Shown here: positions 50,552-59,520 of the stretch, piece by piece
How the letters are laid out: the number at the start of each line of letters is the position of its first letter
How positions within the stretch are numbered: position 1 is the first letter of the stretch
From: Pirellulales bacterium
GTDB lineage: Bacteria > Planctomycetota > Planctomycetia > Pirellulales > Thermoguttaceae
Direction: 5' to 3'
Assembly: GCA_016935315.1 (NCBI GenBank)
Contig: JAFGRD010000145.1
Span: 1 to 64,000 of the forward strand
DNA length: 64,000 bases
Notes under the pieces: generated by a model
What the model was told of the DNA's origin: nothing
Databases searched by the model: none
Seen by the model: the letters and a program-made list of their open reading frames with translations, nothing else
Program-made: the position numbers and the translations under genes

Positions 50552-52189
50552 CTATTTCGGCAGGAAGTCCTGCACGATGGTCACCTCGCGGATCTGCCGG
50601 CTGGAGGGCTCGAACACGCGGATCTTCACCTGGATGCCCCGCAACGGCGCGGCGTACGGCGGCGGGGCTTCCATTTCGTCGGCATCGTCGACGACCCCGT
50701 CACTGTCGTCGTCGAAGCCGTTGGTGCCCTCGTCGCCGTCCACCCCATCGTGCTCATAGTGAAACGACCAGGTGTCGTACGCTCGCACGACGCCATTGGA
50801 AAGCACGAAACCTGAATTCAAATGCGGCGGGCCGGAAAAGTCCGAGAGGGTGCTCGCGGCATTGTTCGTGTAAAACAGATCGACATACGCCCCCTGGCTG
50901 GCAACGACCAGGTTGCCGGTGCCTACGTTGGAGAGCCGGTCAAGGTAGTCCGGATCGCCCGGTTGGTAAACCACGTCGTCGCTGGGATCGTTCGCCGTTG
51001 CGTTGGTGTCGGCGATGACCGGCGCCCGCGGGTCCCACGCCTTGACGTCGAAGCCGATCACGTTGTTGAGGATCACGTCCTCGGCGACGCGTGGGCCGAG
51101 GTACTGCGTGTAGGCACCGGTGTCCCGATCCAGCTCTGGCCAGGGATGGGGATTCACCCAGGCGTCGAACCCACCGGGGCCGCTCAGCGCAATCGCCGGC
51201 AGCGTGCCGCCCGCGATCCAGGGGTTCGCAGCGTTCAGGTACGAGGATTCCCGCAACGTAGGCAGGCCGAGCACGGCCCAGTCGGTCCGCACGAGGTTGC
51301 CGCCGACTCGGGTGATGTGCGGATGGAAGGGAAACGAACCGCCCGGCGGCTGGTGGGCGTAGCGATTCTCCGGCTTGGTCAGATCGCCCAACGTGTTGGC
51401 CACCAACTGGCCGTTCTCCAGACGCACCGAGATGTCGAAGTCGGCGTAAAAACCCTGTGGCACAATGTTGGCAACCGGGAACTCGGGCTGCGGTGTCCGC
51501 AGGTCGGCGTCCAGGAACCCCGGCGCCACCAGCAACACGCGGCGATAGAGCGTCGTGCCGCGAAGGAACCAGGCAACCTCGGCCACCTGGGATTCGACGG
51601 AGCTGCGATTCAGAGACTGGCCGGGGCCCACGGTAATCTGCACATACGGATTCCCGCTGGGGTCGGTCTGCGAAGGTTCCCCGGCCATCGGCCACCTCAG
51701 CGCCGTGTAAACGCCCGTCGCCCGGCCCACGAACGGCCGGCCGCTGCTGCGGGTGGTGAAGATCACGATGTCGTCGATGTCGCCGACCGTGCTGTCGCGA
51801 GGGCTGGCCGGGTCGTCCGTGTCGATGGGTGTGAGTGTCCGCGTCGCGCCTCCCGCAACGACGATCGTCGGGTTCGGGTTCGGCCCGATCTCTCCTTCGA
51901 TATACTCGAAATAGCCTTCGTCGCTTTCGGGGTGGCGGGGCGGGCGCATGGTGACCGTCGCCCCGGCCAGGTCGAGTTGCAGCCGAGTGGCGGCCGTGCG
52001 CAGGCTCTCGGCCATCTCGACCGTCGAACGCGAGTCGGCCACGCTATCGCCGATCATGCCGAAGATCTGCACCACGGCCGCCATCATCATCAGCGTCAGC
52101 AGCGTGGCCACCAGGATCTCGAAGAGCGTGTAGCCCCGCGAACGGCAGGCGGTGGAAGGACGGAGTGCGGGCTGGACGGGCCGTTTCAT
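50552..52189 (-). CDS. Prepilin-type GspJ-like protein with Ca-binding region
   Basis: A 545-residue protein starting MKRPVQPALRPSTACRSRGY; the prepilin cleavage site and hydrophobic helix follow (GYTLFEILVATLLTLMMMAA). A large beta-rich ectodomain continues to about residue 460, resembling GspJ-like minor pseudopilins. Close to the C-terminus, GVDGDEGTNGFDDDSDGVVD is an Asp-rich loop of the thrombospondin-3/EF-hand-like calcium-binding type. The start at 52189 follows GAGGAGG. Related GspG/H/I genes and an assembly ATPase are not adjacent. Confidence 0.85.
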   Translation of the reverse strand: MKRPVQPALRPSTACRSRGYTLFEILVATLLTLMMMAAVVQIFGMIGDSVADSRSTVEMAESLRTAATRLQLDLAGATVTMRPPRHPESDEGYFEYIEGEIGPNPNPTIVVAGGATRTLTPIDTDDPASPRDSTVGDIDDIVIFTTRSSGRPFVGRATGVYTALRWPMAGEPSQTDPSGNPYVQITVGPGQSLNRSSVESQVAEVAWFLRGTTLYRRVLLVAPGFLDADLRTPQPEFPVANIVPQGFYADFDISVRLENGQLVANTLGDLTKPENRYAHQPPGGSFPFHPHITRVGGNLVRTDWAVLGLPTLRESSYLNAANPWIAGGTLPAIALSGPGGFDAWVNPHPWPELDRDTGAYTQYLGPRVAEDVILNNVIGFDVKAWDPRAPVIADTNATANDPSDDVVYQPGDPDYLDRLSNVGTGNLVVASQGAYVDLFYTNNAASTLSDFSGPPHLNSGFVLSNGVVRAYDTWSFHYEHDGVDGDEGTNGFDDDSDGVVDDADEMEAPPPYAAPLRGIQVKIRVFEPSSRQIREVTIVQDFLPK

Positions 52190-52399
52190 GGCGTGCCTCC
52201 TCGTGGCGACGTTCCCTCTGCGCAGCTTGCCCTATCGGCTGGCCCGTTACTTCCACGCCGCAAGCGCCAAGGCCGGGGGAGCCGATCCGAAAGGACCCGC
52301 GAGTCGCCCCCCGGAGATGCGATCTCTATACCTTTATTCGACCCCGAACCCCGGGAAATGTCAACCGTTGTTCCCGGGTTTTCCGGAGCCGGCCTGAAG

Positions 52400-52484
52400 C
52401 TGAATTCGCAAGAATCCAGCAGGAACCCAGCTTGCCGTGCCGGTAGAGGGCCCCAAATCTGAAGTCTTGCGACTCCAGCGGCCC
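52400..52484. repeat. Family C repeat, copy C2
   Basis: Contains CTGAATTCGCAAGAATCCAG and CTGAAGTCTTGCGACTCCAG at the ends, with the standard spacing. It directly follows the stop of the SGNH gene read on the minus strand. Confidence 0.65.
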
Positions 52485-53794
52485 TACTGCAGCAGCGGCT
52501 GGAGCTGATCGGCAACCAGCTCGGCGGCCCGGCGGCTCCCCTCGAGCGAGAAGTGGATGTGGTCGGCGAACACACCAGGCTTGCCCGACAGGGGGGTGTT
52601 CATGTCGATCACCGTGCAGCCCTTCTCGGCGGCCACCTCGGCGATGGCCCGATCGCAGGCGGCAAATGCCGCAACCAGCTCGTCGTGCGGCAGCCCGACG
52701 TACTCGTAGGGGGTCCGCCGCCGGTCCTCGTCCGACGAGCGGGCCACCGGCAGCCGGGCCTGGTTGCAGAGCACCACCTGCGCGCCGATGCTGTGTGCCA
52801 CGTCGCAGATCGTTTGCAGGTTGAGCCGATACTGCACCACGGCCAGCGGAGAGACCCGGCCGACCGGATCGCGAAGCTGTTCCCCTTCGTCGCCCGCCCC
52901 ATGGAAGGTCGTGATCAGCCGCTCGTGCCCCATGCGGTAGAAGGCCGAGAGGCACAGCAGCCGGTCGATGCCCCGCGGGTGCAGCCGGGGATCGACGCCG
53001 GACCAGGGCCGCGCGGCGTCGCGATAGCGGACCGTCGGCGTCAGGTCGGCGAAGTACTTGATGTCGTTCCAAGCGTTGCAGACGACCACGACGTCGGGCC
53101 GGCTCAGCCACAGGTCGGTCACCAGCTTGCCCAGGCAGTCGGCCGTCTGGTGGTTGGGCACGCCGGCGTTGATCACGTCGACGTCCAGCCCGCGGCCGCG
53201 AAGGATCTCGCCGACCGTGGCGGGCCAGTTCTCGCCGCCGGACCAGAAGGTGCCGAACACCTGCGATCCGCCCAGGAAGACCAGCCGCTTGCGGCCGGGC
53301 GGCTTGGGGTCTTCGATCTCGGGACCCACGAATCCCCGACTGTTGATCGTCACCTCGCGGCCGTTGGGCAGCCGCAGCGCCTTGGGGACCAGGCGATGGC
53401 GCGTGGACACCGCCGGGCGGTACTCGAGCGATTGGGCCCGCCGGGCCGCGATCGTGGGAACGATGCCCGTTAGGGTCAACGCCACGTCGCACACCGCGGC
53501 GGTCAACGCCGCGCTGCCAAGGCCCAGCAAGAGCTGGCGCCGCCGGGCCACCAGCTTGCGGCGCCACGGCGGCCGCACGACGACCGCCGCCGCCGCCAGG
53601 GTCCAAACGGCCGCCACGACGGCAACAATCCACAGTCGCGTGCCGGGCGGGGGACCCGCTGCCAGCCGCAGCACCGTGTAGGCAAGGATCGGCAGCGGCA
53701 CGGCCAACTGGGCCAGCCAGAGCAGGATCGGCCAACGGGGGGAAGCGAAGCCGCGCTTCGGTTGGCTTTCAGGTTGGCCGGACTTGACAGTCAA
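52484..53794 (-). CDS. Membrane SGNH-hydrolase-like protein with GGSQ block I
   Basis: A 436-residue protein. Two or three membrane segments (about 22-40, 52-72 and 90-108) precede an SGNH domain. The block I residue context is LVFLGGSQVFGTFW (Ser kept, but GGSQ in place of GDS), block II VINAGVPNHQTADC, block III VVVVCNAWNDIKYF, and block V FADHIHFSLEGSRRAAEL (Asp and His kept). Likely an O-acetyl or acyl esterase/transferase at the membrane. It neighbours a second SGNH protein and a carbamoyltransferase cluster. Confidence 0.8.
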   Translation of the reverse strand: MTVKSGQPESQPKRGFASPRWPILLWLAQLAVPLPILAYTVLRLAAGPPPGTRLWIVAVVAAVWTLAAAAVVVRPPWRRKLVARRRQLLLGLGSAALTAAVCDVALTLTGIVPTIAARRAQSLEYRPAVSTRHRLVPKALRLPNGREVTINSRGFVGPEIEDPKPPGRKRLVFLGGSQVFGTFWSGGENWPATVGEILRGRGLDVDVINAGVPNHQTADCLGKLVTDLWLSRPDVVVVCNAWNDIKYFADLTPTVRYRDAARPWSGVDPRLHPRGIDRLLCLSAFYRMGHERLITTFHGAGDEGEQLRDPVGRVSPLAVVQYRLNLQTICDVAHSIGAQVVLCNQARLPVARSSDEDRRRTPYEYVGLPHDELVAAFAACDRAIAEVAAEKGCTVIDMNTPLSGKPGVFADHIHFSLEGSRRAAELVADQLQPLLQ

Positions 53795-53805
53795 AACACG
53801 CTCTT

Positions 53806-53943
53806 ACGTCTCGCAAAAGAACGAGTTGGGCATACATGAGAGTGCAAGGACGCGCAGCGGCCTTGCTCTTTCATTACACGCTGACTGAAGATGCCTGTGA
53901 ATTCCGTTGTTCTTTCCCGATCAGAAGTCACCCGAATCGACGC
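53806..53943. repeat. Family B partial copy B4
   Basis: The left terminus TCTCGCAAAAGAACGAGTTG is followed by the ATGAGAGTGCAAGGACGCGC hairpin and GTTCTTTCCCGATCAGAAGT, CACCCGAATCGACG, as in the middle of B1 and B2. The other end is missing. Its internal sequence encodes the final residues and TGA of the next gene. Confidence 0.68.
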
Positions 53944-55318
53944 CGACCTCTCCCCGTAAGAGTAGCTCGGAAACGGCCTCCCCATAGAGCGTCTGTCCTT
54001 GGACGTTGAAGTGCTCGTCGAGCTCGAAATAGAGCCGCTGGGTCTCGGCGGCCCGGCGGAAGCGGGCCACGACCGAGCAAAACGGCACGCCCGCCGTGTC
54101 GCAGGCGGTCCGGATCACCTCGTCCGGCGTGTCGTCGCCCAAGGCGGCCTCGTCCACCTGGAAGCCGAGTCGTCGCAGCGTGCCCAGCGTCTGCCGGTTG
54201 AGATAGGCCGCACACGGGACCGAGACCACGGCCAGTTGGGCCCCGGCGCGGCGGGCGTCGCGGGCGATGTGGCGCAGATGGTCGGCCATGGCGCGGCGGG
54301 CCGCCTGCACGTCGGCCCGCTCGGGGTGCAGCGTGAACGCGAAGTAATCGGGGAACCGCACGCCCAGATCGACGGAATAGGGATTCACGTCGCCTTCGAG
54401 CAGCGCCTGTTTCACTCGCGGTTCGAGCCGCTCGAGCCGCTGCCGCTGTTGGTCGTCGAGCCGGGCCAGAGCCTGGCGCGCGTTGGCCTGCCACTCGGCC
54501 CGCATCTCGGCCGCCGTGCGGCGCAGCGGCTGGCGGAAGCACTCGCCCTTGCCCAACCGCGTCAGGTTGGGGGCCAACGCGCGGAGCCAGGCCAAGGTGC
54601 GCAGCTTCGCGTCGTGGGCCGCCAGGTCGAGTTGCTTCAAGTCGTCGCCCTGGAGCACGGCCACCAGCACGAGATCGGGCTTCAGCAGCGGGATGCTTTC
54701 GCGGGCGATCCTGGCGTAGAGGTCCAGGCTGGCACCGGGATGGCCCAGGTTGAGAACTTCCACGCGACAGCCGGCCTGGCGGAGCTGTCGCTCGGCGACC
54801 TTGGGCCAGGCCTGGTCGTTGCCCACGCCCCAGCCGTAGGTGAACGAGTCGCCGATGGCCAGGATGCGATAGCGATCGTCGCGATCGAGCTGGACCTCCT
54901 CGTCGCGGATGCCCAGGGCGTTGGTCTCGACGGTGAACCGATACTCGGACGTGTGCAACTCGACGGTCGAGTTGGGCGGATAGATCAGGCCGGAGGTGGC
55001 GGCAATCGGGTAGAGGGCCAGGCCGAGCAGCCGGTCGACCAGCAGCACGGTGACCAGCATCAGCAGGGCCGCCGGCAGGGTGACAAACAGCACGGTTTTG
55101 CCGTAGGCCCGGCCGGAGCGTTGCTGGTCGCGGACCGCCTTGTGATGAACCAAAAACCCCAGCAGGGCAGCCAGCCCGCCGACGGCCAGCAGGATGATCT
55201 GGCCGTTGCCGAAACCTTCGCCGGGTCGACCGAGCCCCACGAAGTCGGCGGCCAGGGCCAGCAGGGCCAGCGTCAAGCCGGGCGTGATCCACAGCAGCAG
55301 GGCGATCCGTCGCCTCAT
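53921..55318 (-). CDS. Membrane SGNH/GDSL hydrolase
   Basis: A 465-residue protein. Four hydrophobic segments (about 5-23, 36-52, 72-92, 98-115) precede the catalytic domain. It has ILAIGDSFTYGWGVGN (block I), VLNLGHPGASLDLYAR (block II), VAVLQGDDL (block III) and FELDEHFNVQGQTLYGEAV (block V with Asp and His). It is probably an ester hydrolase or O-acetylation partner. The last residues (VDSGDF) and the stop are read from family-B copy B4. The start at 55318 follows CGGAG. It lies next to the DUF5989-SxtJ-carbamoyltransferase run. Confidence 0.83.
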   Translation of the reverse strand: MRRRIALLLWITPGLTLALLALAADFVGLGRPGEGFGNGQIILLAVGGLAALLGFLVHHKAVRDQQRSGRAYGKTVLFVTLPAALLMLVTVLLVDRLLGLALYPIAATSGLIYPPNSTVELHTSEYRFTVETNALGIRDEEVQLDRDDRYRILAIGDSFTYGWGVGNDQAWPKVAERQLRQAGCRVEVLNLGHPGASLDLYARIARESIPLLKPDLVLVAVLQGDDLKQLDLAAHDAKLRTLAWLRALAPNLTRLGKGECFRQPLRRTAAEMRAEWQANARQALARLDDQQRQRLERLEPRVKQALLEGDVNPYSVDLGVRFPDYFAFTLHPERADVQAARRAMADHLRHIARDARRAGAQLAVVSVPCAAYLNRQTLGTLRRLGFQVDEAALGDDTPDEVIRTACDTAGVPFCSVVARFRRAAETQRLYFELDEHFNVQGQTLYGEAVSELLLRGEVGVDSGDF

Positions 55319-55355
55319 GTCGCGCTCCGTCGGGCGTTGCCCGGGCTGGGGCCTG

Positions 55356-55580
55356 TCAAAACAACGTGTAGATAAACGGCGCCGCCGGGGAGCCACCCAA
55401 CACGACGAGGATGCCGACCAGCACCAGCACGAGGATGATCGGCGTCAGCCACCACTTCTTGTTGTGCAGCAGGAAATCGACGAACTCGGCGATCAGGCCC
55501 GGCTGCGCCTGCTCGGCTTGCCGCTCGAACTCCGACGACTGTCGGCCGGGCGTCGGCTCGGTCTTCGATTGGTCGGTCAT
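55356..55580 (-). CDS. DUF5989 family small membrane protein
   Basis: A 74-residue protein. A polar first half precedes the DUF5989 signature FVDFLLHNKKWWLTPIILVL, then VGILVVLGGSPAAPFIYTLF with one transmembrane helix. The family is regularly found beside SxtJ-like and carbamoyltransferase genes. The start at 55580 follows AGGAG. Confidence 0.87.
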   Translation of the reverse strand: MTDQSKTEPTPGRQSSEFERQAEQAQPGLIAEFVDFLLHNKKWWLTPIILVLVLVGILVVLGGSPAAPFIYTLF

Positions 55581-55598
55581 CGCTTGGGACTCCTGCAC

Positions 55599-56015
55599 TC
55601 AATACTGCCGGAAGTAACGGTCCGGGCGGTCGTCCGGCTCGTGCGGCAACCAGTAGCTCTCCGTGTCGGGCTCGAAGCGGCGCCGCATGGGGTCGTAGCC
55701 GAACAGCCGCATCAGCAAACCGATGGGCGTCAACACCACGTAGTATACCAGGGCCAGGATCACGTGGGAGAGCACGAAGCCGATGGGAAACGCTGCATAG
55801 GCCATGCCCACGTAGACGATCCGCATGATCGGCGGCACGATCCAACCGACCACCGGCACCACGACCGCGGCGGCCCAAACAACACCGGCCGCCGACACCG
55901 ATCCCCACTTGCCCAGCACGATCCCGCCGACCGCGCCAAAGAAGACCAGCCAGAGAAGGCCGAACTGGGCCAACTGGCGGCGGGACGGGTGGTGGTCGAT
56001 TCGGATCAGGCTCAT
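55599..56015 (-). CDS. SxtJ family membrane protein
   Basis: A 138-residue protein of the SxtJ type, named from the saxitoxin cluster. Three to four hydrophobic helices lie between about 16 and 110, with RIDHHPSRRQLAQFGLLWLV at the start and LMRLFGYDPMRRRFEPDTES, then YWLPHEPDDRPDRYFRQY at the end. Its function is unknown, but it almost always accompanies a carbamoyltransferase; here it starts 7 bp after that gene's partner run. Confidence 0.85.
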   Translation of the reverse strand: MSLIRIDHHPSRRQLAQFGLLWLVFFGAVGGIVLGKWGSVSAAGVVWAAAVVVPVVGWIVPPIMRIVYVGMAYAAFPIGFVLSHVILALVYYVVLTPIGLLMRLFGYDPMRRRFEPDTESYWLPHEPDDRPDRYFRQY

Positions 56016-56022
56016 CGCACCC

Positions 56023-57855
56023 TCAATCCAACTGAAACTGGGCCAGGTACTCGTCGATGGGATGCTCCTGGGCGTCGGGCTGCTCCTGTTTGAGGAGCAC
56101 GAAATCGCCCATCACCAGCACGTCCATGTTGGTGGCCATGAAACAGCGGTGGGCATGCTCGGGATAGCAGACGATCGGCTCGCCGCGGACGTTGAAGCTG
56201 GTGTTGATCAACACGGGGCAATCGGTCTGCGCCTCGAAGGCCTTCATCAGCTTGTACAGCCGCCCGTGACGCTCGGGGTCGACCGTTTGCACCCGGGCGG
56301 AATGGTCGACGTGGGTGATCGCCGGCACCACGCTGCGGATCGACTTGAGCTTTTCCAGCCCCTCGCCTGGCGAGCCGTTCTGGGCAATCCGCTTCCCCTC
56401 GGCCACCGGGGCCACCAGCAGCATGTAGGGGCTGTCCTCCTGGTCGCGCATCTGGAAGAACTCGCTGACCCGCTCGCGGAGCACGATCGGGGCGAACGGC
56501 CGAAACGACTCGCGGAACTTGATTTTGAGGTTCATCACCGATTGCATCCGGCGGCTGCGGGCATCGCCGAGAATGCTGCGGTTGCCCAGCGCCCGGGGCC
56601 CGAACTCCGTGCGCCCCTGCATCCAGCCGATCACCTTTTCCGCGGCGATCAGCTCGGCCACGTAGCGACAGAGCTCGTCTTCGTCGTCGAAACGGCGGTA
56701 CTTGGCCCCTTGGCCGTCGAGAAACGCACGGATCTGCTCGTCGGAGAAGCTCGGCCCCAAGAGCGAGGCCCGCTGGCTGTCGGGCTGCATGGGCCGGCGC
56801 GGGTTTCCCAGCAGTTGGTGCCAGATGAACAGCGCGGCGCCCAGGGCCCCGCCGGCGTCGCCGGCCGCCGGCTGGATCCAGAGGTTCTCGAACGGCCCCT
56901 CGCGGAGCACGCGCCCGTTGCTGACACAATTCAGCGCCACACCCCCGGCAAGGCAGAGGTTCTTCAGGCCGGTCGTTTCGTGGACGTGCCGGGCACAGCG
57001 CATCACGACCTCTTCGGTCACCTGCTGGACGCTGGCGGCCAGATCCATTTCGCGCTGCGTCAGGGGCGACTCGGGCCTTCGCGGCGGCCCGCCGAAGAGC
57101 CGCTCGAACTTCCGCGAGGTCATCCTCAGACCTTGGCAGTAGTTGAAGTACGACATGTCCAGGCGAAACGAGCCGTCGGCCTTCAGGTCGAGCAGGTGCC
57201 GGCGGATCGCGTCGACGTAGCGCGGCTCGCCGTAGGGCGCCAGGCCCATCAGCTTGTACTCGCCCGAGTTGACCCGAAAACCGCAGAAGTACGTGAAGGC
57301 CGAGTAGAGCAGGCCCAAGGAGTGGGGGAAGTGCAGCTCTTGGGTGAGTGTGACCCGGTTGTCGCGTCCGAATCCGCAGGTGGCGGTGGCCCATTCGCCC
57401 ACGCCGTCGAGCGTGAGGATGGCCGCCTCCTGAAACGGGGATGGGAAGAAGGCGCTGGCGGCGTGCGATTCGTGGTGCTCGGTAAAGACGCACCGCCGCC
57501 GGTACTCGTGCTTCAGCCCCCGGTGGATCTCGCGGGGCAGGTGGAGCTTCTGGTGCAGCCACAGCGGCATGGCCGTGAGGAACGAGCGGAAACCGCTGGG
57601 AGCAAAGGCCAGATAGGTCTCCAGCAACCGCTCGAACTTCAGAAACGGCTTGTCGTAAAAGCCCACGTAGTCGAGTTCGGCCGGACGCAGCCCGCCTTCG
57701 CCCAGGCAATACTCGATGGCGTGGAGGGGAAACTCGTGGTCGTGCTTCTTGCGGGTGAAGCGCTCCTCCTGGACGGCAGCGACGACCTGGCCGTCGACGA
57801 CCAACGCCGCAGCGGAATCGTGGTAGAACGCGGAGATGCCCAGGATGGCGGTCAC
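56023..57855 (-). CDS. Carbamoyltransferase (NodU/CmcH family)
   Basis: A 610-residue protein. The N-terminal ASKHA-like part has LGISAFYHDSAAALVVDGQV and the HxxxH metal motif in VFTEHHESHAASAFFP (about 123-138). The C-terminal YrdC-like domain contains GWMQGRTEFGPRALGNRSIL and FNVRGEPIVCYPEHAHRCFM. It transfers a carbamoyl group from carbamoyl phosphate to a hydroxyl of a sugar or small molecule. The start is GTG at 57855. With SxtJ and DUF5989 it forms a tight co-oriented group. Confidence 0.95.
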   Translation of the reverse strand: MTAILGISAFYHDSAAALVVDGQVVAAVQEERFTRKKHDHEFPLHAIEYCLGEGGLRPAELDYVGFYDKPFLKFERLLETYLAFAPSGFRSFLTAMPLWLHQKLHLPREIHRGLKHEYRRRCVFTEHHESHAASAFFPSPFQEAAILTLDGVGEWATATCGFGRDNRVTLTQELHFPHSLGLLYSAFTYFCGFRVNSGEYKLMGLAPYGEPRYVDAIRRHLLDLKADGSFRLDMSYFNYCQGLRMTSRKFERLFGGPPRRPESPLTQREMDLAASVQQVTEEVVMRCARHVHETTGLKNLCLAGGVALNCVSNGRVLREGPFENLWIQPAAGDAGGALGAALFIWHQLLGNPRRPMQPDSQRASLLGPSFSDEQIRAFLDGQGAKYRRFDDEDELCRYVAELIAAEKVIGWMQGRTEFGPRALGNRSILGDARSRRMQSVMNLKIKFRESFRPFAPIVLRERVSEFFQMRDQEDSPYMLLVAPVAEGKRIAQNGSPGEGLEKLKSIRSVVPAITHVDHSARVQTVDPERHGRLYKLMKAFEAQTDCPVLINTSFNVRGEPIVCYPEHAHRCFMATNMDVLVMGDFVLLKQEQPDAQEHPIDEYLAQFQLD

Positions 57856-57978
57856 GGGAATCCGGGTCCCTCGGTCAGCGCGGTCGCGTGGAAACCAACC
57901 GCTCGGAGAGAACGAGAACAGCGCAAGCCGGCATGATAGCGGATCGGCTGCGGGCTGAGAAGACCACTCTCCGGCAGC

Positions 57979-58494
57979 TCATCCCATCGGAGAGTTCTTG
58001 CCCGGCTTCATCCGCCCGACCAGGTAACGCTCGGGGGGGCGTTTCAGACGCGTGAACCAGGGCTCCTCCTCGGGATGGATGGGCCGGACGAGGATGCTGG
58101 TCAATCCGGCCAGCCGGCCAGCCAACACGTCGGCGAAGAGCTGGTCGCCCACCATGGCGGTCCGCTGCGGCGGGAAGTGCATCCTGCGGACGGCCGCCCG
58201 CAGCCGGAAGGGGAATGGCTTGAGCGCCTTGGCCACAAAGGGCAGGTCGAGCCGTTCGGCGATTCGCCCGATGCGCCGGCCCATGCCGTTGGAGACCAGG
58301 CAGAGCCCGATGCCGCCGGCCCGCAGCTCGTCGAGCCAGGCGACCACCTCGGGCGAGACGTCGGGGTCGCGATATCGTTTCAGCGTGCAATCGACGTCCA
58401 GCAGCAGGGCGGAAAGCTTCAGCTCCTCCAGCCGCGCGAGCGTGAGATCGCATACGCTGTCGACGTGAAGGTGCGGGGCAATCAGTCGGAGCAT
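57979..58494 (-). CDS. YqeG-like HAD phosphatase
   Basis: A 171-residue HAD-superfamily protein of the YqeG type. Motif I is LLLDVDCTLKRYRD (about 30-43), motif II LCLVSNG (about 63-69), motif III Lys in VAKALKPFPFR, motif IV TAMVGDQLFADVLAGRLAGL. Such enzymes dephosphorylate small phosphates, for example phosphatidylglycerophosphate in relatives. The start at 58494 follows GAGGA. It lies 10 bp after the glycosyltransferase stop, on the same strand. Confidence 0.85.
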   Translation of the reverse strand: MLRLIAPHLHVDSVCDLTLARLEELKLSALLLDVDCTLKRYRDPDVSPEVVAWLDELRAGGIGLCLVSNGMGRRIGRIAERLDLPFVAKALKPFPFRLRAAVRRMHFPPQRTAMVGDQLFADVLAGRLAGLTSILVRPIHPEEEPWFTRLKRPPERYLVGRMKPGKNSPMG

Positions 58495-58504
58495 GGACGA
58501 TTCC

Positions 58505-59335
58505 TCAATCCCATTTCCAGTACCGCAGGATACACCAGAGCGCCTGAAACGCATCGCGCAGACGGATCTTCTTGCCTTCCTGGTAGGTGCGGCCGAAGTA
58601 GCTGATTCCCATCTCGTAGATGCGGTAGTTCCGCCGGGCGACCTTGGCGGTCAACTCGGGCTCGATGCCGAAGCGGTTCTGCTTCAGCGTAGGGGTAATC
58701 GCATCAATGACCTCGCGGCGAAACACCTTGTAGCAGGTCTCCATGTCCGTGAGGTTCAGGTCGGTGAACGTGTTCGAGAGCATGGTCAGCATGCGGTTGG
58801 CCACCCAGTGCCAGAAGTACAATACGCGATGTGGCCCGACGGCCGAAAACCTCGATCCGTAGACGACGTCGGCCACGCCCTCGACGATCGGCTGAATCAG
58901 CCGGCCGTATTGGGCCGGGTCATATTCCAGATCGGCGTCCTGGACAATCACCACGTCGCCGGTCACCTGGGCGAACGCGGTCCGCAGCGCCGCTCCCTTG
59001 CCCCGGTTCCGCTGGTGATGCAGCACCCGCAGATCGTCGCGATCGGCCAGGGTCGCCAGCAACTCGCCGGTGCCGTCCGTGCTGCCGTCGTCGACCACGA
59101 TGATCTCCTTGCGAATCGCAACCGCCCGGACCCGGCGGAGGATCTCCTCGATGGTCCCTTTCTCGTTGTAGACGGCCACCACGACCGAGAGCCGCAGGGC
59201 GTCGGGGAGGGGATAGACGCCCAACTGCCGACAGAGGGCGTCGCCCAGGCAGGCACGCACCTGTTGGGGGGACGGCCGTGGGACCGACTCGGCGGAGTGA
59301 TTCAGATCGCGTGGCGTCGCTTCGCTGTCGGGCAT
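58505..59335 (-). CDS. Glycosyltransferase family 2, DPM1/polyprenyl-phosphate type
   Basis: A 276-residue GT2. It reads LSVVVAVYNEKGTIEEILRR, EIIVVDDGSTDGTGELLATL (nucleotide site), IVQDADLEYDPAQYGRLIQP (metal motif DAD) and MLSNTFTDLNLTDMETCYKV, close to dolichol/polyprenyl-phosphate glycosyltransferases. Its last region (FGRTYQEGKKIRLRDAFQAL) is also typical. It supplies lipid-linked sugar at the membrane. The neighbour is a HAD phosphatase. Confidence 0.92.
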   Translation of the reverse strand: MPDSEATPRDLNHSAESVPRPSPQQVRACLGDALCRQLGVYPLPDALRLSVVVAVYNEKGTIEEILRRVRAVAIRKEIIVVDDGSTDGTGELLATLADRDDLRVLHHQRNRGKGAALRTAFAQVTGDVVIVQDADLEYDPAQYGRLIQPIVEGVADVVYGSRFSAVGPHRVLYFWHWVANRMLTMLSNTFTDLNLTDMETCYKVFRREVIDAITPTLKQNRFGIEPELTAKVARRNYRIYEMGISYFGRTYQEGKKIRLRDAFQALWCILRYWKWD

Positions 59336-59520
59336 CTTCCGGGGCGTTGTCTCAGGCGGCGGCGATCGATCGCGGCCGCGGCCTCGCCACCTATGCAGTT
59401 TCTGGGTTCGTCGAAAGGGACCTTGCCCTTATACCATGAATCACCTGTGGAACGCTATGGGAAGTGGAACCCGTGAGAACAGCGCCGTCTTTGCCGCATG
59501 AAAACCGCCACCGTCCCCGC

